In this document: piece after piece, positions 27,455 through 39,600 of the stretch
Layout: each line of letters opens with the position of its first letter
Numbering within the stretch: position 1 is the first letter of the stretch
DNA from: CALHRB01 sp964473465
GTDB taxonomy: Bacteria; Bacteroidota; Ignavibacteria; Kapaibacteriales; UBA2268
Length of the DNA stretch: 64,000 bases
Reading direction: 5' to 3'
Assembly: GCA_964473465.1 (NCBI GenBank)
Contig: CAYYPE010000002.1
Coordinates: 186,001-250,000 of the forward strand
Notes under the pieces: model-generated
The model's database searches: none
What the model was told of the DNA's origin: nothing
What the model saw: the letters and a program-made list of their open reading frames with translations, nothing else
Program-made: the position numbers and the translations under genes

Positions 27455-27747
27455 TATTATTTCTTTTATTTATTAATTATAAATCATCCTAATAATATAT
27501 TTGTTTATATGTGGAAAATTCAGGTTTGAATTTTATAATTATATGAAATATATGGAGATAAAATATTAATTATTAAAATGAAAAGTGTTAAAAAGTTTAG
27601 CAAAAATATTAATTGTTGTTTGAAAGTAAAGATTGTTAAGATTAATTGAATTTTTTAACAATTTTTCTTAAAATTTTACATTAGATTTAAATTGAATTTT
27701 TTATTAATTGTTGAAAATAATTTTATAAAAAGTAAAAAATATTTATT
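27455..27747. other. AT-rich spacer before rpiB
   Basis: This 293-base region has runs of A and T and no ORF longer than about 23 codons. I see no convincing hairpin or promoter. It presumably holds the promoter of rpiB-bshB1. Confidence 0.4.
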
Positions 27748-28194
27748 ATGAAAGAAAAATTAGCAATAGGTTCAGACCATGCCGGATACGAATTAAAACA
27801 GAAAGTTATTAACTTTTTGGAAAATGATGGCTATACCGTCGAAGACTTTGGAACTTACGACAATAACTCCTGTGATTATCCTGATTTTGGATATAAAGCG
27901 GCAAAATCCGTAGCAGACGGTCTAAATCAATATGGAATTCTGATTTGTGGAACTGGTATTGGGATGAGTATAGTTGCTAATAAAATAAGAGGTATCAGAG
28001 CTGCAAACTGCTGTTCAACTGATATGGCGAGACTTGCAAGAGAGCATAATGACGCAAATATATTAACTCTTGGAGCCCGATTATTAACTTTCGAAGAAGC
28101 AAAAGCCATTGCATTGGAATTTTTACATGGTAAATTTCAAGGGGATCGTCACATAAGAAGAATAAATAAAATTAATGAATTAACTGGATTTTAA
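27748..28194 (+). CDS. rpiB: Ribose 5-phosphate isomerase B
   Basis: RpiB interconverts ribose 5-phosphate and ribulose 5-phosphate in the pentose phosphate pathway. The 148-residue product has all family motifs: GSDHAGYELK (about 8-17), DYPDFGYKAAKSV, the catalytic-Cys segment ILICGTGIGMSIVANKIRGI (about 70-89) and AREHNDANILTLGARLL. Length matches the LacA/RpiB family. It overlaps nothing and is followed after three bases by bshB1, so they are likely one operon. Confidence 0.95.
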   Translation: MKEKLAIGSDHAGYELKQKVINFLENDGYTVEDFGTYDNNSCDYPDFGYKAAKSVADGLNQYGILICGTGIGMSIVANKIRGIRAANCCSTDMARLAREHNDANILTLGARLLTFEEAKAIALEFLHGKFQGDRHIRRINKINELTGF

Positions 28195-28197
28195 TCT

Positions 28198-28947
28198 ATG
28201 GATGATATAAATAAATTTCAGGTTGATGTTCTTGCTATCGGTGCCCACCCTGACGATATCGAATTAGCTTGTGGAGGAACAGTAGCTAAATTTACCGAAG
28301 AAGGTTTTTCTGTTGCAATTGTTGATTGTACAAACGGGGAACTTGGTAGCAGGGGAAATGCCGAAATAAGGGCATCAGAATCAAAAAAAGGTGCTGAAAT
28401 ATTAGGTGTGAAGTTCAGAGAAAATCTTGGTTTGCCTGATGGGAAGCTCGCTGTTAATGATGAGTCAATTGAAAAAATGATTGTAATGATCAGAAAATAC
28501 AGACCGAAAATTGTTCTTGTAAATCCCCCTTACGAAAGGCATCCAGACCACGAAGCAAGTCATTTTATTTTAAGAAAAGCAATGTTCAAAAGTGGGTTAA
28601 TAAAGGTTGAAACCGAGTATGAGGGCATAAATCAACAACCTTTGAGAATCAGAAAAATGTTTTGCTATATGCAATCTTATGAATTTCCGAGAAAACCTGA
28701 TTTTTATGTTGATATAACAACAACATTTGAAAAGAAAATGAACGCTATAAAGGCATATTCTTCACAGGTGTGGGTGCCCGGTCTCTCCGATCCAAATGGA
28801 CCGGTTACTAGATTATCGAGACCTGAATTTTTGGAAGAACTTGAAGCCAGAGCCATTTATTTTGGAACTCAAATAGGTGTTAGATTTGCTGAAGCTTTCT
28901 ATTCAATTGAACCTTTAGGGTTTAAAAACCTTTCTGGACTTTTTTAA
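28198..28947 (+). CDS. bshB1: BshB1-type N-acetylglucosaminyl-malate deacetylase
   Basis: The PIG-L/LmbE family zinc deacetylase BshB1 removes the acetyl group from GlcNAc-malate in bacillithiol synthesis. The 249-residue product has the zinc-binding AIGAHPDDIELACGGTVAKF (about 12-31), PPYERHPDHEAS and the C-terminal KAYSSQVWVPGL segment typical of the BshB1 branch. It follows rpiB after three bases. Bacillithiol-type thiols occur in FCB-group bacteria, which fits. BshA and BshC are not in this window, so the pathway is not verified here. Confidence 0.88.
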   Translation: MDDINKFQVDVLAIGAHPDDIELACGGTVAKFTEEGFSVAIVDCTNGELGSRGNAEIRASESKKGAEILGVKFRENLGLPDGKLAVNDESIEKMIVMIRKYRPKIVLVNPPYERHPDHEASHFILRKAMFKSGLIKVETEYEGINQQPLRIRKMFCYMQSYEFPRKPDFYVDITTTFEKKMNAIKAYSSQVWVPGLSDPNGPVTRLSRPEFLEELEARAIYFGTQIGVRFAEAFYSIEPLGFKNLSGLF

Positions 28948-28991
28948 ATTGTCAATACAAAAAAATTGCTCTGTTTTCGTAATTCATTATT

Positions 28992-30596
28992 TTAAATAAA
29001 CCCAATAATAATCAAAGTGTTATCTTTGTTTAGTTGTGAAATAACTCTTAACATCTCATCGCTGGTATCCATTATAGCATCTGGATTAATTTTTTCTTCA
29101 ATTCCATTCGAATATGGGCGATAGAGAACCACCTTTTTCTGCTTCTTAAGATTAGAAAAAAGCTTTAAAAAATCGGTATCATTAATTTTAGATGGCTCGG
29201 CTGCAATCAGGTTGAAGTTATTTATTTTTTCTCCCTTTATGCTTTTTTTAAAATTAATTTCTCCGGTGCTTGCTGTAATTTCCTGATCATCGTAATCTTT
29301 GATAATAAATTCATACTGGAAAGTAATATTATTAAATTCTGTAATATCTTCATTTTCAAAAGGATACCAATCTATTAAGTCAGAAATAGTGTCATATCCG
29401 ATATAGGTTTTAAATAATTTATTATCTCTTGAAATTTTTATTTGCCATTCTTTCAGCCCCACTTCACTGAAGGCAGAAGGATAAAACCTTATGAAAGGAA
29501 TGTTAAGAGAGCTGACGGTGTCAATTTTTGAAGAGAGTTTTTCTTTGTTTCCTCTTTTCTCATAAAAATGTATGTGATAAATATTTTTTATATATTCAAT
29601 CTCTTTCGAAACGGACTCAGTGCCATCATTTGATACAAATACAGTTCTTAACTCGCCATTAAGAATCGGCAGAGGTTTAGGAATAGAACGTTCGTAAGTC
29701 TCTTTGATATTAACAACATAGACGATATTGTTATCTGAAATTAATGTATCATAATTTGTTGTAGTAACTTTCAATATTATTGTTTCATTAACTATTTGGG
29801 ATTTCAAGTTAGTTAATGTGTCTCTTGCAAGTATTGTATCAATTCTAATGTTTTTTTCTGTTTTGTTAATATAAAAAATATTAATGCCGGCAGAAAGAGT
29901 TGAAAATTTCCACTTATCAGATGATAAGATGCTATTAGCAGCAAATTTAAAAGAAATTTCGGGTGAAAAACCGATTTTTCCAATAGATAAAACATTCTCA
30001 TCAAGCGATAAAGTAGCTTTTGGTGAAATTAATAATTGGTTAAGACTACTTATTTTGCCCTCATGATTTCCTATGGGATATATAAAATCAAGATTTTCGG
30101 GCGAAACTATTTTTTGGCTTTGTTTATAAAATGTTGATATTGGAATATTAAAACCGATACCTAAGGAGAGATTAATTGCATCAAAAAAACTATGTCCAAA
30201 ACCTAATGATAATTCAATATTATTTATATCAGTTTCAAGGTTATGGCGGATTACTGCTTCAACTGGCTCACCCTGAATTATTACCACTACGTATTCAAAA
30301 TCCTGAAAATCTAATTCTGATTTCGAAAACATAAGCGAAGATGTTATAAAGAAATTATCGGTAATATTTAAGCTCAATATTCCACCAATTCCGAAAGCAG
30401 GTTTATTATTGGAAATTGTCAAAGGGATTTGCGGTCTCGGAACGTCCGGCAAAGAATTAAAATCATAGGTATAGTTGAAGAAAGATAAATCGGTTCTCAA
30501 ACCGAAATTTTTTATTAATTGTTGAGAAGACAGCGAATTTGCTGAAATAAAAAATAAATAGAGAACAAAGATTGATATATTTAACTTAAATTTCAC
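28992..30596 (-). CDS. Outer-membrane beta-barrel/OmpA-like protein with a short C-terminal end
   Basis: The protein (534 residues from GTG 30596; a TTG six bases upstream is an alternative) starts with a signal peptide (FKLNISIFVLYLFFISANSL). A likely outer-membrane barrel region follows (about 20-215, with TDLSFFNYTY and similar strands). Next come repeated beta-rich segments (about 230-480). The last 50 residues resemble the start of an OmpA peptidoglycan-binding domain, ending NKDNTLIIIGFI. In full OmpA domains this point continues as GHTD and about 40-60 more residues; here the frame stops. No frameshifted continuation is seen in the 44 bases to bshB1. Confidence 0.65.
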   Translation of the reverse strand: MKFKLNISIFVLYLFFISANSLSSQQLIKNFGLRTDLSFFNYTYDFNSLPDVPRPQIPLTISNNKPAFGIGGILSLNITDNFFITSSLMFSKSELDFQDFEYVVVIIQGEPVEAVIRHNLETDINNIELSLGFGHSFFDAINLSLGIGFNIPISTFYKQSQKIVSPENLDFIYPIGNHEGKISSLNQLLISPKATLSLDENVLSIGKIGFSPEISFKFAANSILSSDKWKFSTLSAGINIFYINKTEKNIRIDTILARDTLTNLKSQIVNETIILKVTTTNYDTLISDNNIVYVVNIKETYERSIPKPLPILNGELRTVFVSNDGTESVSKEIEYIKNIYHIHFYEKRGNKEKLSSKIDTVSSLNIPFIRFYPSAFSEVGLKEWQIKISRDNKLFKTYIGYDTISDLIDWYPFENEDITEFNNITFQYEFIIKDYDDQEITASTGEINFKKSIKGEKINNFNLIAAEPSKINDTDFLKLFSNLKKQKKVVLYRPYSNGIEEKINPDAIMDTSDEMLRVISQLNKDNTLIIIGFI

Positions 30597-30672
30597 AAAC
30601 AAAATATTAATAATACTTACGAATAGAAAGTAAATATAAGAAATTCAGATAAAAATCAGCAGAAAAATGATT

Positions 30673-33600
30673 TTAATTGGTCTGTTTCTCTAATATATCT
30701 TCTAACAAAACTGAAGCTTCTGATAAATCCGGGTCAAGTTTTTTTGCCCAGTCAAGCATTTTCTGAGCTTCTTCGTAAGCCATAACCGTTAAGAAGCATT
30801 TACCAGCACCAAGGCAGGCTCTTGCATTTGTTGAATTATATTTTAGAGCCTCGGTATATAAGCTGAGAGCAGATTCTGCGTCGTCAAAAGATAGAAAAAT
30901 ATCTGCTGTGTCAGTTAATAAATCATCAAGCGATATACCTAAACTTGTATCGAACTTTCTTGTTCTCCAAGTATTAAAAAGCTCTGTTAATTGCTCAAGA
31001 GCTTCTGTATCCTGACCGGAAAGAGCGAGATGTTTTGATTTAATATATTTCACATCTGTGTGGTCGCTATCAATTTGTTCGGCATTAGCAATGAATTTAA
31101 GGGATTTGTCTAATTCATTTTGAATCATATAAATTTCAGCAAGCCTCAAATAAGAATGAATCTTTTGTTTGGAATCTGCATTATTAATACTGATAATTTT
31201 TGAAAACAATTCCTCGGCTTTCTTATATTTTTTTGATTGATACTCAGATTCGGCATTCAGAAAATCATCGATTTCATTTTTTTCTTCTACCAGAGCTTTT
31301 TCATTTTCTTCTGCAAGGTTCAAATCATAAAGTGCATCTAATCTTGAGAGTAGTTTCAAAGTTGCACGCTTCCATGTCCAATTGCTTCTTACCCTCTGGG
31401 CAGCAATTATGCCTTTGAGTTTAACAGAAGCTGGTTTGTTATAGATTTCTTTCATAATTTCGCATAGACTTTCTTGCTCGGGTTCAAGAACAAAGGCTTC
31501 ACCGGTTAGTTGATGACCGTCAATAACATTTCCGATTGACCGTTTCATCGCTGGAATATACCATGCTACATCTTCATCGGTAAAATCATCTGTTGAACCC
31601 CCTTTTGTTACAATTACAGGCAGTCCGCAAGCCATTGCTTCAAGGGTTGGGAGAGAAAAACCTTCCCCACGATAAGGGCAAACAAATATGTCACACGCTC
31701 TATAAAGAGATGCCATTTCAGATTCGGTTAATGAACTATCAATATAAATGATTTCTGGTGCATTGGGTTTAACTTTAAGAATTTCAATTTGTTCCTTTGC
31801 CGTTTGACCTTTATAAAATGAATCACCCCCCATATCTTTAACTACAAGACAAACATTATCATTTGAGCTAAAAGAAGAAGCATAAGCATTCAGAAGTATA
31901 TCTATACCTTTTCTGAAAATTGTTCCGCCAACGAACAGGAATTTTAATCTTTTATTTGTATTTAGTTTATATTTTTCGCCATTAGGTTTGAAAATTTCTG
32001 GATCGATACCGTTGGGGATTACCTGAACTTTATTGAAATCAACACCGGAATTAATAAAACTTTGGCGTGAATAATTGCTTGGAGTCCAAATTTCGTCTGC
32101 CTGATTAAATAAATCTGCAAAATCTTTTCTTAAAGTTGAAAATTCCCATGGTTGCATAATTATCCATTTTGCACCTTTTGGAGGTTCGAATTTTGGAGGC
32201 CATTGATGGCGAATCCAGACATAAGGACGTTTGGAAACTTCATCATCAACTTTTTCTTTGAAACGAATGTCATGCTTTATCAATTCATTATTTTTCCGGG
32301 TTTTTTCTGGAAGATAAGTCTCAGGTTCATAGGGTATAATGGTTAATTCAATATTATCCAGATTTATCAAATTTGAACAATGTTCCCTGTTTATCAAAGC
32401 AAGAGAATGATATACGAATTGTGAACCTTCCCAGACGATGTTTAGTTTCTTGTTAGTCTTCTTTATTAAATCGGGTTTTTTTGTAATTTCTTGTTTGTTG
32501 AACGAACTGCCATTCGATGAAAAATCAAAGCTCAATTGCTCTGCTTTGACATTATTATATCTAACTTCGATTCCGTTCCAATCAAGAGAATATTGAGGAA
32601 GAATGCCATCCTGATCAATTAATCTTAACTTACGGTTTTTGTTGGAATAATTTACAAAGAAATCATAAATCGCTTTCTGATAATCACTACTCCAGTTTAA
32701 TCTAACATCAACTGTATTAACAGGTTCAGGAATGAATTTATGTTTATCAATTTCAGCAAAAGCAGAAACAATGCTTTCCGGAGGGAGTTGATTCATACAT
32801 TCTATATTGCATTTTTGTGTCCAGTAACAATTTAGACAGTTAAGATTTTCATTACGAACGACAAAAAAGCCAACTGAGTGATTACCGATTAACGCAGGAT
32901 TGGTAAGTCCGGCAATTAAAAGGGTAGGTTTTTTTAATAAATTATGGGCAACGTGGAAAAACACACTGTCAATTGTGATGAAGAAGTCGCAATAATTTGC
33001 CAGAGCAATTTGATTTCTAAAGCTAAAACCTTTCGAACCACAGTTCAAAACGTCATCACCCTCTGCATAATTCTCGTGAAGACCGAAAAGTATGAATTTA
33101 TGATTAAAATATCTTTTCCTGAATTCATTAAGTAATTCAGAACCAAAAGGATAAGAACGTTTGATATCTTTATTAGTAATCAATTGAAGTCCAATTATCT
33201 TGTTGCCTTTAGCGAAGTTATCAATTTCATTTTCAGCCCAATTTAATTCCTCTTGGGAAATGTTATATACAAAATCATTGGAGTTTAAGCGAATCCCCGA
33301 AATATTAGCAAGAATATCCATAAAATGAATACCGTTGAAATATTCCGGCAGGTTCGCTATGAGATTATTATAATCTATAATCCTATCAGATTTTGAGAGG
33401 ATAAATTTTTCTCTTTCTGTGTCTTGTATTACAAATTCTTTAATATCAGGATTATTTTGAAATATTGGCTCAACCAACTGCACGCCAGAAACGAAAATAT
33501 CCAAATGTGGGTGTTTGCTTTTAATTTCGTGTATAATTGTTGTCAGCATTAGGGCATCGCCAAGTGCTGGAGTAACTCTAATCAGAATTTGTTTACCCTC

Positions 33601-36600
33601 AGCATAATTAAAATTCCAGAAGGTGGAAGCAAAACTTGTCAGATAGTTTTTGCTTGTAATTTTTCTCATTAACTGAGCAGATTTCATATCCGTCGGGAAA
33701 AGCATCCCGTTTTCAAATTTGAATCCGTCATTTCGGAAAAATTCAACAGCGTCCTTTTTAATAAATTGCGACCATTTGTCCATAAAGCGGATTCTGTTTT
33801 TTATGTCTCTCGAAGACAGAGGTAAAAGAAAATCATTCATACTGTCCTCTTTGAGTTTCTTTGTTCCTGATTCGAAATGATAAAGAACAGATTTAGGATT
33901 ATAGATGACTTGCTTGCCAGTTTGATTGACTTTCATGCATAAATCTGTGTCTTCCCAGCCAAATTCATATTCTTCGTCGAAGCCGCCAATTTGTCTGAAT
34001 AAATGAGATCGAATCGCAAGGCAAGCCCCGGTTACAAACTGGAACTGACGTCTAAGATTTACATAGGGGAAATCTGCAGGTAATTGAACATAAGCGTGAA
34101 ATGGACAATCATCGGTATTTGGCATAGGACCAAAGACCATACCAGCGTGTTGAATTGTTCCATCTTCATAAAGCAACTTAACACCCTGAATCCCAGTATC
34201 CGGGTATTCCTCAAATTCTTTGATTATTTCATCATACCAACCGGGCAAGGGCAATGTGTCGTTATTCAGGAAAATAAGATATTTACCTGAGGCGATTTTT
34301 GCCCCTTGATTATTGATTTTTGAATAATTCAGATTTTCCTTGTTTTTTATTACTTTTATTTTACTGCCCAATGATTGCAAATATTCTTCAGTGCCATCTG
34401 TTGAGGCATTATTTATAATGATTATTTCTGTTTTTGATAAATCAACTGTTTTAAATAAATCTTCAAGGCAATCTTTTGTATAATGAAGCTGATTATGAAC
34501 AGGGATAATTATTGATGCTTCAATGCCCTCGTTGCTTTCTTGTTCAATACTTTCAAGTCTATCTATAGAGAGAATAGATCTGTAAGCTTTATCCCATTCG
34601 TGGCAATTCTTTTCGAATGTAAAATCTCTATGAACAATCTCGTAAGCATTTCTGGCTATGGTTTCTCTGAAGTTCTCATCTTCTATAAATCTTCTTATTG
34701 CATTATACCATTGCTCATAGTTATTATCAACAAGGATTCCCGTGATTTCATTTCTAATACTGATTGAATATTCACCAACATTTGAATAGATACCCGGAAT
34801 ACCACAGGCTGAATATTCAATCCATTTGATATGCGATTTAGAGCGGTTGAAAAGATTATCGTTCAAGGGAATAACAGCAAAATCGGCTTCTATGCTTTGT
34901 AACCTTTCGAGATATTTGTAATAATCATTGTAGAACTCATCAATGATTTTAACGTTCTTAAGCTGACTCAAAGAGGAAAAAGTTGTGCCGCCCCACATTA
35001 AAAGTTCAACTGCATCGGCAAATTCATTCAGAATTCTCCTCAGGACACCTTCAATTTCCTTAAAATCAGGTTCGTGGGTGATTGTTCCACTGAAAAGAAT
35101 TTTCACAGGTCCATCGCTATATCTTGGGAAAGATACTTTTTTTGTTATAAGTTCATCAGAGAAAAAATTATTCAAAACAACGATTTTATCACTATATGAG
35201 CTATATAAGCTCTTTAAACCATCTGTTGAAACGGTAACAAGGTCGGCATTTTTAATATATTCATAGATAAATGGCCTGAATCGCTCAAAATGTAAATAGT
35301 GAGGATGGTGAAAAGGTAAATCAGTAAGGGCATCATCAATCTCATACACAATTTTTATATCTTTATCCTTAATCAGACTCCTAAGAGCATTGAAAGGTAT
35401 CAAACCGCAAATCTGTCGCTGAATTATTAATATATCCAGCGATAAAATATTATCAATTTTGGGTTCCAATTTTCCATCATTCAATTCCCCAACATCGATC
35501 CATTGATAACCAAACCCAGATTTTTCGAGGCATTTCAGAGGTGTAACCAACCTTATTGCAGGGCAACCATTATTATGATAATCTATTGAGAGGAAACCTA
35601 TTCTAACATTTCGAAAGGCAGTTACTTTTGGTTTATTTATAATTTGATTTTTTCTGTCTTCTTTTTCTGTCTGAATATATTTGAAATTATTTTTAAGAAT
35701 TTTCAATCTTTCAATTGCAGAGGAGAAAATGAGGGAGATATAATCCGAATCCGAAGGAGAAAAATTCCATTCGGGATATTTCATCTGAATGTAATCATTT
35801 ATTTCTCTTGATTTTTCTATGTTACCTTTCGAACTGGCTATTACTTTCATTTCGTAAATAACTTCGGGAATCTCGAATAAATATCTTGCCTGCTCTATCA
35901 ATAACACCGATTCTTTAAGCTCGTTTTTCTGTCTTTTGATAATAGCTCCTGTCAGACAGGCAAAAGGGCTATCCGGAAATAAACTGATAAATTCTTTTTC
36001 AAGTTGGTTAACAGAGCTATAATCAAGACGGGACATTGCTATCTGAGTCTTTTCAAGATAATCAAGCACCTGCTCATATTTCTCAATATCAGAACTGTAT
36101 TTGTTATTTTCAGTTTTTGATGACAGTTTAAAAGCTTCTGCTCTGAATAGTTCGGTATAAAGATGTTTTTTTGTTCTTAACTCACTAAAGTAATTTTTCA
36201 GGGTGGAGTCTTGATTTTTCGGAAAAATTAAACCAAAACCTCCTCCAATATTAAATTCAATATTATCAAAATCCCACGTAAGTTTCTGGAATGATTTCCA
36301 GTTAGTGTCATTCAAAATACTGATGCCGGTTTTTGGCAAGACTATCAAACCCGAGGATGTTAGTTTGGGCAAGACCGAATCAATATAAAAATCAAGGTCT
36401 TCATTATTAATAATACTATCAAATATGATTAAATCCACACTTCTGTCGTCAAGCCCAATCAAAGCTTCGAAAAAAGTATTGCTGAAGAAAGATATAAATT
36501 TGGGGAATTTACTTTCAATTCTATTTATTTTCTCATTAATTTCAGATGAAGCCGTATCTTCGATTGTAAAAGCCAATACCTTTAAATTCTGATTAAATTT

Positions 36601-39600
36601 TTCTTTTGCCAGACAGATTGGCTCAAGAAAATCATAATTAAAATTACCAATACAAACAATTTTTTTTGTGTTTAGGTTATTTATAATATTAAGAAGTATA
36701 GGCAGGAAGGTCTTTTCGTTGGATTCTAATTCGAAGGAACTTACATCCAAATTCAAAGCTAAATTTTCGGCTTTTGTAGTATCTTTGGTTTGCTTTTTAT
36801 TGCTTTCGTAAATATATTGGCTGACATCAAATGATTTTAAAAATACTGATTCAACATATAAACTTCTATTTCTTGAAAAATAATCATTATAATTCTTTTT
36901 AAAAGCTCCATCGCTGACGTTTTTTCTTCTGCTTTCGTCTTTGAATAACCTGTATTCCCTGTCTTCTTTTTCTTCAATACCATCTTTTGCTATTAAAGTT
37001 TCCGGGTCAATAACACCTGCTTTTCCTGCTGGGAGGTGTATCCCGATATCTTCATCCTCCATATAGGCATTGAATAATCCGGCACAATGAATCCTGACGC
37101 CGTAATCAGCATCTTCCTCCCCGTAAAGCCCATAATCTTCGCACCAGAAGCCGAGTTTCTTTTCAGTTCTTTTTGGAATTAAGATACAGGCTCCTCCAAG
37201 TGTATGAGGGTTTTTTATCCTGATTTTAAAATCATTTATTATTTGATATGGATAAGATTTTGATTCAAAATTATATGCTATTGCACCAATTTTTGGGACA
37301 TTTTCGACAACTTTAACCATTGCATACAGCCAGCCGGGTTTCTGGATGACTATATCGTTATCAAGTTTCAAATAATATCTTGCTTTTGGTTCAAGGCTCC
37401 AGGCAAGGTTTGAAGCCTTTGCAACGCCTATATTATCATCAAGAAGAATCAGGTTTTTTATTTTTCCTTCTTCCTTTAATTTTTTCAGGTAGTCCTTTGT
37501 TCCGTCCTGACTGTTATTATCAACGACAGTTATCACATACGGATAATCTGTATATTGAAGAACTGACTCAATGCATTGTTTTGTAAACTCGATACGGTTA
37601 TAAGTTACAATACAAATATTTACAAAATCTTCTGAATCGTCTTGCTTAAGCTCGCTTGAGGGATAATAAAGCGGTATAGATGATGGAAGAATACCAAAAT
37701 CTTTCAATCTGTTAATTACCCATTCATCGTAAGGAAATTGCCTGTATGCCTCGATTAAAATTGTTTTGGCAGGTTCATATTGATTCAACCTGAAGTAAAT
37801 TTCAGATAAAATTTTGAATTTATCAATATCGGGATAAATTTCTATACTACGGTTTATATAGTTTATTCCCTCGATTAAGCCCTTCCTCTCAAGAAATTTT
37901 AAACCTGTTTTAAGGCAGGCAAGAGAAAGAAAATAATCATAATCAATCTTCCAGTTGAAATTTGGAAATAATTTCTCAAAACCGGCAATATCAATAACAT
38001 TTTGAAGAATCTTTCTCTCGAATGAATAATCTGTCGCATTGTTCAGATGACCGGTTAGATTTCCATCGTGAATTCTATAGTAATAAAGGGTTTTATTGAC
38101 ATATTTTGCATTAAATTTTTCTGCGAGGACAACTCTTGACCAAAATTCATAATCCTGAGCCCTTGTAAATTCAATATTATAGTTCCCAACTTCTTCATAA
38201 ACAGATTTTTTTATCAATGTTCCCCCGTCAGGAATAGGAGAGCCTTCGAAAAGAAAAGCAAGCATTTCAGGATTTCTCTGATACCAGTCCTGATACGAAA
38301 GAAAAATGCCTTTATTTCCCTGATTATCAAAGCTTTGAAGGTTGCAATACAGTATATCTGCATCTTTATAGATTTTCAAAGAATTGACATATTCTTCCAA
38401 AATTGAACTATCAAGAATATCATCACTGCCGACCCAGATTATATAATCTCCATTAGCGTGCTTAAGAGCGAAATTTCTTGTGTCAGGGGCATTTGTATGT
38501 TCCTTGTAGTAGTATTTTATTCTCGGGTCATTAAATGATTTAACTACTGCGGCTGTGTTATCAGTCGAGCCGTCATCTGCAATAATTATTTCAAAATTTT
38601 GATAGCTTTGGTTAAGACAGCTTTTAATTGTTTCAGCGATTAAATTTTCTCTGTTATATACAAATATGCAAATTGAAATCAAGGGCAGGGACTTATTTTT
38701 ATTTTCCTCAATAATACCGGTGTAGGCACTATGAACAATATTTATTGCTTTTTGGGTAGTGATTTTTTGTTTATCTCTATCGTTCAAATATTTGATTGAA
38801 GCCAAAATATGAGCTGGTTCGTAAAATATATTAACATTAATTCCATATAATCTACCAAATTCAAGATAGTCAAGATATTCTCCGTCTCTCATAAGTATCC
38901 AGAGGTCTTTCCTGCAAATTGCAGGAAGATAAAGATTACCTCCCTGAGGACCGATTACAAATTCTGCGTTGTTATAGACAGATAGCTGCAGGATATTTCT
39001 ACCTTCGGCATCCAGACTTTTATAGAAATCAGCCAGATTAACTGAAAGACTGTCATTGCCGAAAATATCCCTGTCGTTCAAATCGAAGAACTGGTCATAG
39101 GAGGTCTGCTCTACAAAATGATTATATACAATCGAAAACCCGAGAGAATTAAGAACTTCCCTCATTTCTTCAAGGTCTTCCCGCCTGAAATAATTTATTG
39201 GTCCTTTATATTTTTGATACCATTGGCGGAAAAATTTATTATTAATTACAACAAAAGGTTTGTTTATTTCAAATGGAAGAGGATTATTGATAAAAGAGAA
39301 ATCGGGGATGGAATAATTTTTTTGGTTAATAATAGTATGTATGTTGTTATTTGTCCATTCTTTGCCTTTAATTATAATTTTTCTCTGGTTAATAAAATCG
39401 GGACCAGGGTGTATTAGTAATTTTCCCGGAAAGTAAGAAGAGAGTTGATTGTAATGCTTTGTATCTCCCCACATATCTCCTATCAGGGATGGATCGGCTT
39501 CAAAATGCTCGTCAGAAAAATAATAGAATGGTTTTGAACCTTTTCTGCTAACGGTGTGAAGTCTAATATTTAATGTTTGCTTCAAAAATAACAGATAAGG

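Noticed and set aside
28948..28991. Frameshift that would restore the OmpA end
   Set aside because: No GHTD-like codons occur in any frame before the end of bshB1.
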